Source: Amia ocellicauda (taxonomy: Eukaryota; Chordata; Actinopteri; Amiiformes; Amiidae). Taken from it: a stretch of 64,000 bases of DNA. Location: assembly GCF_036373705.1 (NCBI RefSeq), contig NC_089854.1, positions 25,309,225 through 25,373,224 of the forward strand, in the 5' to 3' direction. Position numbers and translations under genes: made by a program. The notes beneath the pieces were generated by a model that ran no database searches, was not told the DNA's origin, and saw only the letters and a list, made by a program, of their open reading frames with translations. Of this stretch, positions 12,575 to 24,450 are shown in pieces. How positions within the stretch are numbered: the stretch's first letter is position 1; the number at the start of each line of letters is the position of its first letter.

Positions 12575-14395
12575 CTGTTGGATCATTTCTCTCCTAGTGT
12601 CCTGCGTGGGAGGGAATGCCATTCTGCTGATGATTTTGCCTCCTTTTTCTCCTCCAAGATCACAGACATTCGCAAGCTCTTCAACAGTCCCCCCTCATCT
12701 CCCATCACACCCAAACCTCCCACTGACCAAGCTTCCTTTTCTTCATTCTCAGTTTCCGCTCTCCTCCTACGTCACAAACCTATATCGTGCGCCCTGGACC
12801 CTCTCCCTTCTCGCCTCCTCCAAGTGGCCGCTCCTGATCTAATCCCCTTCATCTCCTTCCTCCTCAGCTGTCATGCCACTGCTCAAGAAACCAACCCTTG
12901 ACCCTACCTCTCCTCAGAACTATCGCCCTGTCTCCCTACTCCCCTTCCTCTCAAAGACTCCCGAGTGGTCAGTCCACCGTCAGCTCTCCGACTTTCTGTC
13001 CCAACACTCACTCTTTGATCCTCTGCAATCTGGCTTCTGCACAGCTCACTCCACTGAGACGGCTCTCCTGGCTGTCACTGACTCCCTCAGCGTTGCTCGG
13101 ATGGCCTCCCTCTCCTCAGTCCTCATCCTCCTTGACCTCTCTGCAGCATTTGACACCGTCGATCACTCCATCCTCCTCTCCTGCCTCGCTAACCTTGGAA
13201 TCTCTGGAACTGCTCTCACCTGGTTCTCCTCCTACCGACCGGACCTATCAAGTGACATGGCAAGGTTCCTCATCCACCCCCAACCTCTCCTCACAGGCGT
13301 TCCCCAAGGCTCCGTCCTGGGCCCGCTCCTGTTCTCTCTCTACACTCGCTCCCTGGGTCCCCTCATCGCATCCCATGGTTTCTCTACCACTTCTATGCTG
13401 ATGATGCTCAGATCTTCCTGTCTTTTCCCTCTTCAGACCCTCTCATCCCCTCTAGCATCTCTTCCTGTTTGTCTGCTATCTCCGCCTGGATGCACTCGCA
13501 CCACCTCAAGCTCAACCTCTCCAAATTGGATCTCCTGTTTTTCCCCCACTCTTCCTCACCTTCTGCTGATCTCTCAATCTCAATCCCCTTGGAATCCACC
13601 ACTCTCCTTCTTCTTCCATTAAGAATGTAGGAGTCACCCTCGATCCTGCGCTCTCCAACACTCAGCACATCACCACGCTGACACGCACCTGTAGATTCTT
13701 CCTTAGCAACATACGCCGAATCTGTCCCTTCCAACTACTTGACTCAGCTGCTCGTCCAGTCCCTGGTCCTCTCCCGCCTGGACTACTGCATCTCCCTCCT
13801 GGCCGGCCTGCCTTCATCTACTACCCGCTGCTCCAGCTCATCCAGAACTCTGCGGCTCATCTGGTATTCTCTCTGCCCCGATTCGCACACGCTACTCCAC
13901 TGCTCCGCTCGCATTCAGTTCAAGACATTGACCCTCACCTACCTCTGTCTCGACCACACTGCACCAAGTTACCTTCAGACATCCCCTCCAGACCACTGCG
14001 CTCTTCCAGTGCCAGAAGACTCTGCCTCCTCTCTATTCTCCTTACTCCAGAGCCACTCCTCCTCATCCCTGGCCCCTAAATGGTGAAACGACCTTCCCAC
14101 CCAAGTCAAAACAGCAGAGTCCTTGACCTCCTTCTGGCTCTTACTCAAGACACATCTTTTCAGACAGTATTTGTAATATTAGTCCTTTTAATCCCCATTA
14201 GATAGCACTTCATAACATTTTATCATGCTTCTTGCTTTATTGATTGATTTCCTCCTTGCTCCCTTTCCCATAACCCTTGACTGTGACCTTACATCTTGAC
14301 GGCACTTAGCTTTACTTTCCAGGATGTATGACCTCACTTACTGTAATTAACTGTATTATTATTATTATTTTTATTTCTTGGCAGATGCCCTTATT
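12575..14395 (+). pseudogene. 5'-truncated non-LTR retrotransposon (CR1/L2-type LINE) with broken reverse transcriptase
   Basis: Reverse transcriptase motifs appear in order but in changing frames: DDFASFFSSKITDIR (12.6 kb), NYRPVSLLPFLSK (12.9 kb), LLDLSAAFDTVDH (13.13 kb), GVPQGSVLGPLLF (13.29 kb), the YADD box encoded at about 13396-13408 in another frame, then SAWMHSHHLKLNLSK (13.5 kb). Endonuclease and 5' parts are missing. Frame changes near 12.89, 13.39 and 13.6 kb make it inactive. The C-rich composition is unlike the AT-rich surroundings, consistent with insertion. It ends in an (ATT)n tail and TTGGCAGATGCCC at about 14379-14391, where a Tc1 element begins. Clade assignment is from motif resemblance only. 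Confidence 0.82.
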
Positions 14396-14397
14396 TA

Positions 14398-15943
14398 CAG
14401 TGGGGGAAAAAAGTATTTGATCCCCTGCTGATTTTGTACGTTTGCCCACTGACAAAGAAATGATCAGTCTATAATTTTAATGGTAGGTGTATTTTAACAG
14501 TGAGAGACAGAATAACAGCAAAAAAATCCAGAAAAACACATTTCAAAAAAGTTATAAATTGATTTGCATGTTAATGAGGGAAATAAGTATTTGACCCCTT
14601 CGACCTAGTACTTGGTGGCAAAACCCTTGTTGGCAATCACAGAGGTCAGACGTTTCTTGTAGTTGGCCACCAGGTTTGCACACATCTCAGGAGGGATTTT
14701 GTCCAACTCCTCTTTGCAGATCCTCTCCAAGTCATTAAGGTTTCGAGGCTGATGAAATTTTCTATGGGATTAAGGTCTGGAGACTGGCTAGGCCACTCCA
14801 GAACCTTAATGTGCTTCTTCTTGAGCCACTCCTTTGTTGCCTTGGCTGTGTGTTTTGGGTCATTGTCATGCTGGAATACCCATCCACGACCCATTTTCAA
14901 TGCCCTGGCTGAGGGAAGGAGGTTCTCACCCAAGATTTGACAGTACATGGCCCCGTCCATCGTCCCTTTGATGCGGTGCAGTTGTCCTGTCCCCTTAGCA
15001 GAAAAACACCCCCAATGCATAATGTTTCCACCCCCATGTTTGACGGTGGGGATGGTGTTCTTGGGGTCATTCCTCCTCCTCCAAACACGGCAAGTTGAGT
15101 TGATGCCAAAGAGCTCGATCTAACCACAACACTTTCACCCAGTTCTCCTCTGAATCATTCAGATGTTCATTGGCAAACTTCAGACGGGCCTGTACATGTG
15201 CTTTCTTGAGCAGGGGGACCTTGCGGGTGCTGCAGGATTTCAGTCTTTCACGGCGTAGTGTGTTACCAATTGTTTTCTTGGTGACTATGGTCCCAGCTGC
15301 CTTGAGCTCATTAACAAGATCCTCCCGTGTAGTTCTGGGCTGATTCCTCACCGTTCTCATGATCATTGAAACTCCACGAGGTGAGATCTTGCATGCAGCC
15401 CCAGACTGAGGGAGACCGACAGTTATTTTGTGTTTCTTCCATTTGCGAATAATCGCACCAACTGTTGTCACCTTCTCACCAAGCTGCTTGGCGATGGTCT
15501 TGTAGCCCATTCCAGCCTTGTGTAGGTCTACAATCTTGTCCCTGACATCCTTGGACAGCTCTTTGGTCTTGGCCATGGTGGAGAGTTTGGAATCTGATTG
15601 ATTGATTGCTTCTGTGGACAGGTGTCTTTTATACAGGTAACGAGCTGAGATTAGGAGCACTCCCTTTAAGAGAGTGCTCCTAATCTCAGCTCGTTTCCTG
15701 TATAAAAGACACCTGGGAGCCAGAAATCTTGCTGATTGATAGGGGATCAAATACTTATTTCCCTCATTAATATGCAAATCAATTTATAACTTTTTTGAAA
15801 TGCGTTTTTCTGGATTTTTTTGCTGTTATTCTGTCTCTCACTGTTAAAATACACCTACCATTAAAATTATAGACTGATAATTTCTTTGTCAGTGGACAAA
15901 CGTACAAAATCAGCAGGGGATCAAATACTTTTTTCCCTCACTG
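14398..15943 (-). mobile_element. Tc1-like DNA transposon with long inverted repeats
   Basis: Terminal inverted repeats CAGTGGGGGAAAAAAGTATT (left) and AATACTTTTTTCCCTCACTG (right) extend inward for roughly 200 bp. TA dinucleotides flank both ends (14396-14397 and 15944-15945), the target duplication expected for Tc1/mariner. A second inverted repeat inside the right half (about 15624-15711, arms containing GAGCTGAGATTAGGAGCACT) forms a perfect-looking hairpin. It inserted at the 3' tail of the LINE at 12575-14395, so it is the younger insertion. Confidence 0.93.
14605..15576 (-). pseudogene. Tc1 transposase, frameshifted
   Basis: Start [20 protein letters not shown] at 15576 begins the paired-like helix-turn-helix DNA-binding domain, followed by the second HTH ([14 protein letters not shown]). 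The first catalytic Asp region is shifted: VKVLW at about 15133 is followed by a frame change where SDET is expected. [10 protein letters not shown] (second Asp) and SPDLNPIEN (third acidic residue) follow in another frame, and a further shift leads to the normal C-terminus NKGFATKY ending at 14605. At least two frameshifts mean the copy cannot make an active transposase. Confidence 0.9.
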
Positions 15944-15945
15944 TA

Positions 15946-16815
15946 TATGTATAAATTGGAAGTTGTACAATTTTAGATTTTAGAACACTGGGGATGTAAA
16001 ACACAAGGGGAAGCACATGTTAAAGCTCAACCAATGACAGTTTGACTCATTGCTCAACCCTGCCTCACCAAACCGATATTTGTGAATCCATCTGCCTGTT
16101 TTATCTTTTCATGGTCTGCCCCAGGCTGTTTAAGCCTCATTGCCAAGGCACTATAACTCTGAAATCAAGATCGCAGAGTCTCAATTGTGCTTTAAATACT
16201 GTACTAATAGATGCATTTCAAGAATTTACAGAAATACCGCTTTTTTGTTGTTGTTTACACCAAGGTAGCCATTTTGGTATTTGCAAATGATGTCGAATGA
16301 ATGCTTCTGATTGGCTGACTAGCAAATCACATTTGATTATATCAGAAGTTGTCGCATCTGTCACCCCTATGAGTTTGCCTATATTTAAATATTTAGAATC
16401 ATTCTTATGAGTGTTTTTCACTTTTGGGTTTACTTGCAATATTTTGTCATCACAGGTTTCTTATTAGGAATAAAGGAATAAGAATTTCAACTTGATGCTG
16501 CCAAGTAGAAAGCCAAAACCATGAAATGTGAAGTGTACCTTTTAACCCTGAAAAACTGGAAATGATGATTCCCAAGACACTCATGTCAACAATGTGTCTT
16601 ATGGATCATCCCCATTTTTCTGTCACTATAGACAGTGGTGGGGAGGGGGGGAGCTAGGCTCTAAATTAACCACTGGAAAATTAAAAAATATATGAATAAC
16701 ATATTTTACTGTATTTATTTTTCTACTTTTTTTAAAGTCAGGGGCATACTGTAGTATTGTTTCTGAGGAACTAACTGTGAATGTTAATTTAGTCATATTT
16801 ACATTTTTATGTACA
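15946..16815. other. Intervening DNA between Tc1 and EnSpm-like elements
   Basis: AT-rich sequence. No gene, terminal repeat or RNA gene is recognised. Confidence 0.4.
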
Positions 16816-16856
16816 CACTGTAAAAAATGAGGTGTTCAAATTACTTTAAAAATGGA

Positions 16857-17106
16857 GGCAACAGTTTGCATGGATCTTTTTGAGTTGTTTTAACTTGCTG
16901 TTTTTTAAGTACAATGGACTGATAACCTACTTACAATTTACCCAATTCAGTTGGGTATGTCAGAACAACATATATTAATGTGTTGGTGTAACTTAATTTT
17001 ATTTTGTTCAGACAACTTAAAATATAAAGTTGAAATATTTATATTTCCTAGTCAATGCAGTGTTTTGAGTTGTTTTAACTCGAAAAGGTCCATGCAAACA
17101 GTTGCC
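16857..17106. repeat. Inverted repeat in the left end of the EnSpm-like element
   Basis: GGCAACAGTTTGCATGGA at 16857-16874 is inverted at 17089-17106 (TCCATGCAAACAGTTGCC), with one mismatch. The arms extend inward through a GAGTTGTTTTAAC word. The loop is about 170 bp. It may be a subterminal hairpin of the transposon or a small nested foldback element. Confidence 0.75.
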
Positions 17107-17600
17107 ATAATTTTCCTGCTTTAACACTACTAAAAATTATGCAATTGTCTCACGGCTCAAATAAATCAATTATTCCAAACAGCTCAGAGGAAAGTTTTTA
17201 TTCAAACATTTTTGTGACTGCTGAATTACATTACAAACAAGTACGCTTCTGACAGATTTATGTAATCTGCTCATATAATAATCCAACAGAGAATCCAAAA
17301 AGTGTCCCTTATTTTGTCTCTCTGTATGTTCTGACATTGTCCATTTACAACCAGTGTCAATGTAAATTAAGTTAAAAAAAAAAGGAAATTACTATTTTCA
17401 TTATTTGTTACCCCTCTGTATGTTCAAGAAACTATAAACGCCATGTAAATTAAGTAACAAAACAAACAAAAAAGTACAAAAAAGCCACCACATTGCTTCA
17501 AAACAGCACACCATTTTAACCTCTACAAAAAAACTTTGTACATGGTATTTGGTGGACAAATTGCCAAATTAAATTGCAGCATAAAAACAAAAAGGAAACG

Positions 17601-18051
17601 TCAGAGCACAGACAATTTTGATCCACCAAGCTTCACTACATTAAATTTAAGGCATATATAAATCAGAGTGCAGCATGCCATTGGCATGTTACTGATACTG
17701 GACATTACTTCTTCACCCTCAATTATGATACCAATATCCTCTGGGCTGTCACCCGCCAGTGCACCTTCTTTGTTGATCACAAATATCTTTAAAATGTGTT
17801 GAGAGAAGTCCTGTCGGGCATCAACTCCATCCACATCCTGTTAAATCACACAAACAAAAAAGAAAAGGGGTCCTTTAATCCAGTCAGCCAGTATATCTTA
17901 AAGGGGTATTCCACTTCTTTCAACCTTTGACTGTATGTCATCATTACCCCTGTATAAGTTAATCACCAAGCTCTCAACATTTTTGGTTGCCACCTTCCTT
18001 ATATATAGCTATAGAGACAATTCCCTCTCCATTGACTTCCATTCATTCAGC

Positions 18052-18103
<52 letters not shown>

Positions 18104-19936
18104 TAAAGCCAATTAATATTGAAAGGGACAAAAACTTGAATGTAACCTGGGCACTCTTACACTGTGCAATTTCAAAGACAGCACAGAGCATAATGTATAA
18201 CTGCATATTTGTTCTGCAAGTAAATGTACAGCTTAATGTTTGGTTCTTTATTGTTTTGCAGTGAACAGGTGAACTGAAGGCAGCTAAACTGAATACAACA
18301 TATGATTGTATATTAGCACCCTGAAACTACAATGGGGGGCTCTCTAGCCAGAAGTTTCTACAACAAAAGAGGACCAAGGTTAATATAGCCTTAAGTAGAT
18401 TTCAATCATTTCCATCCTAAGAAGACATGCATCAGAAAATATGAGAATGTCTGACCCATAAAAAAAACGAACTAATTGGGCTTACCAGGTAGTCTTTGAT
18501 GAGGCCATCTTCCCCCAAGTACTCAATCAAGCACTGTATCATGACTTCTCTTCTTTTCTCAATGGTACTGGTTCCCTGTAAAGTGTTACAGGTATTTTGT
18601 TTAGTGATCGTAATCAAATTTATTTTCAGTGTGCCTAGGGACACATCCTGTGATAGCTGGTAATACATTTATGAGGTCTGATTTTTTCAACAAATACCTG
18701 GTGTAGATGTTCTATTATGGTCTGTAGCTTTCCTCCTGCTGTGCCTCCCTTGGAATTGAAAATGGACAGTAGTCTTGGTGTGTATTTGTCAAGCAGCGAC
18801 ATGCATTTTGGTTCCAGACGCAAAGTAGTTATTCTCAGGAACTCTTCCTGGACCTGTGAAGCAAAAAAGACAAAAAAATCAACAATATACAGCTACCAAT
18901 CACAATTTTTCAATGTTAAGTAACTGTAATAGACTTGACAACCAAGAAAGAAACCAAATACAGGAACTGACCTGAGATAAGTTAAACAGGGCTGGCCATC
19001 TCACCTTCATATCAGCAAATGATGGACACTGGAGAACAACTTCCTGTCTTCGCAGTGAAAAAGTCTTTGCCATTTTTTCACTAATGATCTTGGAGTTGTT
19101 TCTCTTTTTTGTTTCTTCAATCAATTCCTCAGTCTCTTTTTCAAGAGTTTCCTTTGTCTCTCCAGGTAAAGTGGTAAATAATTCACCTCTGTCTTTAGGT
19201 TTTTTAACATTCCTGGCAGGCAATGTTTCATCTGGGTGTTTCTGTTTGAGGTTATTTACAGTGAGCTCAGGACATCCAAGGTTCCTGAGCTTTGTCCTGT
19301 AATTCGCCATTTTATACTTTAAGCTCGTCTGCCACCCGTAGAAACCTGAAACCGAGCCGGGTTCTTTGAGACAAGGATGCTTCTTGACAAGTGCTTCTGC
19401 AACAGCACAAATCTGTGTACTGGATGGATATGCTACATACTGATAGATTGTCTCCGCCAACTTTTCAAGAATGTCTGCCTTAATGCCAAAGATAACTTTT
19501 ACTGGCTCGCTCTAACACAAGCTCAGTGTTGTAGGAGAATTGAGGGATGGGAAACTCCAGTGGCCAAGGGACAGATCTTTCTGCACTTCGGTCAGGAGAC
19601 AACAAAACCGTGTCCGCAGAGGAACCATGCAATATAGAGGAACTGGCCTCATCTGGTAAACGGCTCAGGGAGACGCTCTCAATGGTGTCAATATCAGTAC
19701 ACCTTCACAACTTTCACTGTGTCCTTATCTTGAATTAGGTCAGTTGTACATAAAGTAAAAAACTGGTCTCCAAAATCACTGTCCATATATTGAAGAGTAA
19801 ACTCCCCTTTTACACAGAATGCCTCTTGGACAGCTGTGTGGAGTTCTTCCACTGTAGGCGGGATTCCTGTAAGTAGGGTCAATTTTTGTATATCATGGTC
19901 TTCATGAATTACCCTCAGTCTCACAGGCTGAGACAT
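17601..19936 (-). pseudogene. PB1-domain, SAMD3-like companion gene of the EnSpm-like element (frameshifted)
   Basis: Exons on the minus strand: about 19936-18972, 18853-18698, 18575-18486 and 17837-17601. The N-terminal about 80 residues (MSQPVRLRVIHEDHD...) form a PB1-like domain with the acidic YMDSDFGDQF segment. Downstream, AVAEALVKKHPCLKE, GWQTSLKYKMANYRTKL and RRQEVVLQCPSFADMK.RWPALF match the repeated fish proteins usually annotated as SAM-domain-containing protein 3-like. Introns have standard GT/AG sites. The long first exon is broken twice: a one-base shift after the PB1 domain near 19700 and another near 19490-19500 before KADILEKL. The C-terminus is shorter than I recall for the family. 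It sits next to the transposase on the same strand, suggesting one transposon carries both. Confidence 0.7.
18051..18102. repeat. (AAT)n microsatellite
   Basis: AAT trinucleotide run within an intron of the PB1-domain pseudogene. It creates a false poly-Asn open frame. Confidence 0.95.
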
Positions 19937-20262
19937 TTTTTATGACTGCAACCGAGGAGTCTGAAAGAGTATAAAATAAGAAAATTTGATCTTGTTACAT
20001 TTTAAGTTAATACATCAGGATTAGGGGCAATTCTAGCCTTTCCCTATGTGCTAGAAACATACATCTCCAGTTGTATTCACTTGTGACTTCTGAGACATTA
20101 TGTTTTAGATTTTGAGAGCCAATGTTCATAACACTGAAAATGCCCTAAATATCACAAAACAAATATTACAGGACATACAAAAATGCCACAAAAAAGAATT
20201 ACTATGTTTGCAGGTTAAATACAGGTTAAAATAATTCTCCCAAGTCAAGCAAATGTGCCGCT

Positions 20263-23200
20263 TCAATGTAACATGCGCTTTCCTCCTATGGTATACACTG
20301 TCAAGGGGTACACGTCACCAAGTTCCTGTTGCTCAAGAAGTAGTACATTTCCTGCATCTTCCAGTTGAAATGAGCGCAAGTGTTCATTGTACCATGCGTA
20401 TTGAGCCTTCTCTATGAAACTGACATTGTTCTGAAGGATTACAATTTGAAGGATTTCAACAAAGTCAGGTAGTCCCCCTGTTGAGCCATAAACCAAGATC
20501 ATTCCCACTACGTACTTTGTTCCATGACAGGATATGGCATTTGACAACTGTGCACAAGTTTGGCTTGGAAATGTATGTTGAATGGCTACCCTTAAGTAGT
20601 CATGTAACACATCTACAGAAACTGAAGACACTTTTGAGACACACAATGATGGTTTGTGTGTGGCTTCATGATGTAGTTGATAGACCATCATCATCTGGTG
20701 CTTCACAGAAAGGAACAAAAGAGCATTCTTGAAATTGCTTAATTTTCTAACAACCCTTTTAAAGAAGCTATGCTTAGCCTCAAAACGCATTGTCCATAAT
20801 GCCACGAGGGGCCCAAAAGCTTGTATCATTAAAGGGTAATGTTCCAAAAAATGGTGCTTTGGAATCAATCTTTCCTGACCAAAAAGTTCAACAAATCTAT
20901 GGCGATGCTCTGATCTATCTAGGTATCTAGGTAAGAAATTGACTCCTCAGTAAGAACTGGAGATACAACTAGTTTGACAATGTATTTTAAGTCCAATGTC
21001 TTTTAAGTCCATTCACAGGTATCTTTAACCCAATGATGAATGGTAGCAACCTTAAAAGGGCCCAATTTTCATGTGCATTTCCACCAATATTTCTACGACT
21101 AGCGAAATTCAGTGGAACTGAATGTGGGCTATTACTCTTATCAGTCCACTTGTATGGAAACCTTTTGATTGAAATGTTCAGTTCAGTCAAAGTTATGTTC
21201 TTCTTCCTAATGAAAAGATCAAAGCACAGTGCTAATTCATAAGGAACAATGCCTTCAAAAAGGTCATGAATGACATCAGGAGGGTAGCCAGAAACAAAGT
21301 GAAAATGCTTCAGTTTACCTGTTAGTGCACACTGTTTCTTGACACCATGTGAGTGTGTCAGCATAGGGTTATCCTGTAGAACTTTAGTGTCCAAGGCATG
21401 GGCCTCCTTTGTCCTACAAATAAATGTGCCAGATCGCACTTCTTTTGTCTTAAAATCAGAGTGCTTTCCTAAACAAAATCTGCAAATATATGTACCTGAA
21501 AAACTTTCAACAAGGCCACCTATTGAATGAGCACCAAGATTATCTGCTGCTACGCAGTAAATGTAAATTCCCTCCTGTTCTATGGTAGCGAGGTCCTTCA
21601 AAAGTGGTTTGAGAACCTTTCCATAACCAAATTGTTTTACATCATCAGCCTTGCTGAGGACAGCAAGGTAAATGGAATTCAAAGAAGACCTCAATTCAAA
21701 TTGGCCAATACAAAATAGACAGCAGTTATTTTATGCTTTTTCCTAGAAGTTCCCAGTGGATTGCACACTTCAAAGTCATCTACATAAATGATTAGAGAGA
21801 TTCTGAAATCATTCAGAGTAAAAATAGTTTTCTTTGTAATAGTTACCATCATAAAAGGACTGAAACAAGCGAATACTACAACTACTTTGGGAATGTCCTA
21901 CACTTGTAAAGACCCCCTTTGCAATATCACTGTTATGTAACACCTGCTGCAAAGACTGTAGATCAGGAACATATTGAAAGCTTTTATTTTCCTTGGGATC
22001 AAGGATGTATTCCACTGGTTCAACTATTTTAAACTCTTCCTTAAAGTAAACTCTTCTCTTAAAGGAAGAAGACAGAGGTCCATCCTCTCTTAGTGCTCTA
22101 CTTATTAGGTTACCATTGCTCAATTCTTCAACCAATGCATTTACTATTGCCTCATCTACAAAGCAGTTATGGCTCTTCAAAATTCAAATCAACAATATCT
22201 CTTATAACTGAACAGCTGCCATGCATGAGATAAACTGCAGTTCCTCCACCAACTTGTAAGATAATTTGGAATGCTTGGTTTTTCAGTCAATCTAAATAAA
22301 TAGTCGAACTGAAAACTCATAGGTCAATTGGTTTCTCTTTTAAGATTCTTTTTAGAGGGAAGATGCGGTCAAGTCACAGATGTGCAATAATCATTTATTT
22401 TGACAAAAATAGGAAACTAATATCATTCAATTATATTACTGAAAATAAGTAATATTAAGCTTCTGCTGGATTACAGTAAGAAACAGATAATACCCATTTT
22501 CTTCTTTCTCCTCACAGTACAGCTTATAGGCCAGTCTGGTCAGGCAGGAAGTGGTGTGTCTCTCTCCGTCTCTCCTCTCCAGCTCTGTCTTGTGTCTCGT
22601 TGCAGGATGAAGAAGTTAAGAGAACTCAAATTCTCTTTGTTTTCCCTTTTATAAGGTTTCCTTCCAACCAATAGCATTTTGCCACCACCATGACTTGGGT
22701 GCCGTATGCTAAAGTAATTTAGAAGTGGGGGTCATTTTGAATTTGGCTAGGAGCCAATCAGAGGACAGGTCCCTTTTTGGTCTCTGGTCATAAAGATAGG
22801 GTTACCAGGGCTACCAGGGGCTACCAGGGGCTACCAGGGGCTACCAGGGAACTTAGATAAAAGGGAGGAGGTCTGTTTCCTCTACCAAACCAGATGGTAT
22901 AGAATTTCCCATAGAAAAATATATTCTAACAAATAATATCTTACAAACTCATCAATACATCTGCTTGGAACATTGTATATGCTCTCTAACTTTAACAATA
23001 TGACACCAATTTTTGTCGTAATTGTATCTGACAAATCATCCTCTTGATCAACATATTCAACTGCCTCTCTCTCATTACCATCACTTGCTACAGAAGCATT
23101 TGGTTGTATGTCTGACTGATCCTGATCTTGCCTTCTAATCACTTCTGCCTTAAAATAAGTGAGCAAATGGGGAGTATGCTTTCTACTTTTGTGGGATGCA

Positions 23201-23451
23201 AATGTCCCATAAATGTTTAACTGAAAGTCACAGCCAGCAAACACACACTTAACAGTTTTGTGATTCTTTAAATGGTGACCAATGTGTTCAAAATATTCTC
23301 TCTCATTAGAATGACTTTGGCAACTGCACACTTGACATGTGAACAATAATACCTCCCGGGACCTAACTGGATCGTCTACTGCATGGTACCTTGACAGATG
23401 TGTGCGGAGTGCACTCCATGATTTAAAAGAACAACAACAGAATGTGGGCAT
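20263..23451 (-). pseudogene. EnSpm/CACTA-like transposase (C2H2 N-terminus), broken
   Basis: Begins at 23451 with C2H2-type fingers (MPTFCCCSFKSWSALRTHLS; CQVCSC...H; CVFAGCDFQLN...H). It continues at about 22250-21715 (YFKEEFKIVEPVEYILD; IIYVDDFEVCNPLGTSRKKH), 21694-20987 (RSSLNSIYLAVLSKADD; VAADNLGAHSIGG; PPDVIHDLFEG; NAHENWALLRLLP) and 20868-20263 (IPKHHFLEHYP; ALWTMRFEAKHSFFKRV). The Asp of ADNLGAH, the Asp of VIHDLFEG and the Glu of RFEAKHSFF are plausible catalytic acids. Frameshifts lie near 22155, 21693, 20985 and 20925, the third beside a duplicated GGACTTAAAA word. An LTR-like insert splits the coding region at about 22265-22890. It is inactive. Confidence 0.72.
22265..22890 (-). 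mobile_element. Solo-LTR-like insertion inside the transposase
   Basis: Coding similarity to the transposase stops near 22890 and resumes near 22265 on the minus strand. The insert, read on the minus strand, has a promoter-like centre (CCAAT region ATTGGTTGG, then TTATAAAAGGG near 22650) and a polyadenylation hexamer AATAAA near 22395, the U3-R-U5 layout of an LTR. No internal gag/pol is present. Four copies of an 11-bp unit (GGCTACCAGGG type) occur at about 22806-22850 within it. Target duplications are not clear, so the boundaries are approximate. Confidence 0.55.
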
Positions 23452-24343
23452 GGTAGTGAATGTCTTCGCTGGAATGTGTCATGCTGAAGTCTATAGTGCT
23501 TTAGAGGATCACCTTTAGTCCGTAGAATAGAGGCGCAGACTGCCTTCTCATGAGAACCTGAAAAGGGTAAAACAGAGTGCTACCAAGTATCTACCAAAAT
23601 TGCATTGATGAGCATGACAAGAGAAAATCAGCGGAGTAATTTTAAGACAACATTGGTGAATTAGCAAATGTACTGCAGCATCAAATGTGAGAAAATGTAC
23701 ATTTCTTTCTAAAAAATACATACAGTATAAAACTAACCTGAAGTATGTTGAAAAAACGTCACGCTGTAAAAAGTCAGCTTCACTGGATGAATCTGGCCTG
23801 TAGAAAGTTGAGCAATACATGAATTAGAAACTGCTATTCTCTTACATGTAGACCTAACATTCAAGTTACGTTATTGGCTACCAGACCTACTTTTACCTTC
23901 TGGCATTCAACAGGTAATAAACTGGCTTTAGGTTAGCTGACTTGCTTATCATCAGATGGAGCAGGTTTTTCAAAAGCATATGTGTTTGCCTGTGTAGCCT
24001 AGATGTTCAGTGGACCCTTATTTTAAACCACTGAGGAAAGAAACAAGCAAATCAAAGCCTCTCCTTGCAAACCCATGTGCTGGTATGCCAATTTGCAAGC
24101 TGTTAACAGCAGTTTAGGCTATTAGCCATCTAGCTAACTGGATCCTGCAGCTGAAACCTCATAAACATGTTTTTTCCCCTGCTTAAACTGAAACAAAAGT
24201 TGTGCATAATGATAGAGCTTTTTCCTGATTTTTCTTCTTTGGTCTAGGTTTTGTGAGTGCTAGACTGGAAGAAGAGAAGTCAATATTTAACAAGCAAAGA
24301 ATTGACTTTTCCCCTCCTGAGAAGAGGTTTTTGTATTAACAAA

Positions 24344-24450
24344 GACGTTTTTGTATTAATGTTTTGAATATTAGAACAAATGTGTTAAAAACAACACATC
24401 TGTTGTTTTTAACACATTTGTTCTAATATTCAAAACAATACAAAAACGTC
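24344..24450. repeat. 107-bp near-perfect palindrome
   Basis: The arm starting GACGTTTTTGTATTAATG at 24344 is inverted in the arm ending CAATACAAAAACGTC at 24450. The arms are about 51-52 bp around a short CATC-type centre (AACAACACATCTGTTGTT). Only a small indel (ATTAATG versus ATTG) separates the arms. It could extrude a cruciform or mark a foldback insertion. It lies in the 5' noncoding part of the EnSpm-like element. Confidence 0.93.

Noticed and set aside
13408-13734. 108-codon minus-strand frame in the LINE
   Set aside because: Antisense shadow of the reverse transcriptase region.
17935-18264. Open frame with a long poly-Asn tract
   Set aside because: Produced by the (AAT)n microsatellite in an intron of the transposon's PB1 gene.
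22806-22850. Short tandem GGCTACCAGGG units as a CRISPR-like array
   Set aside because: No spacers; simple head-to-tail repeat within an LTR-like insert of a eukaryotic genome.
22882-23451. C2H2 zinc-finger protein as a host gene
   Set aside because: It continues in order into the transposase segments of the EnSpm-like element, so it is the transposase N-terminus.
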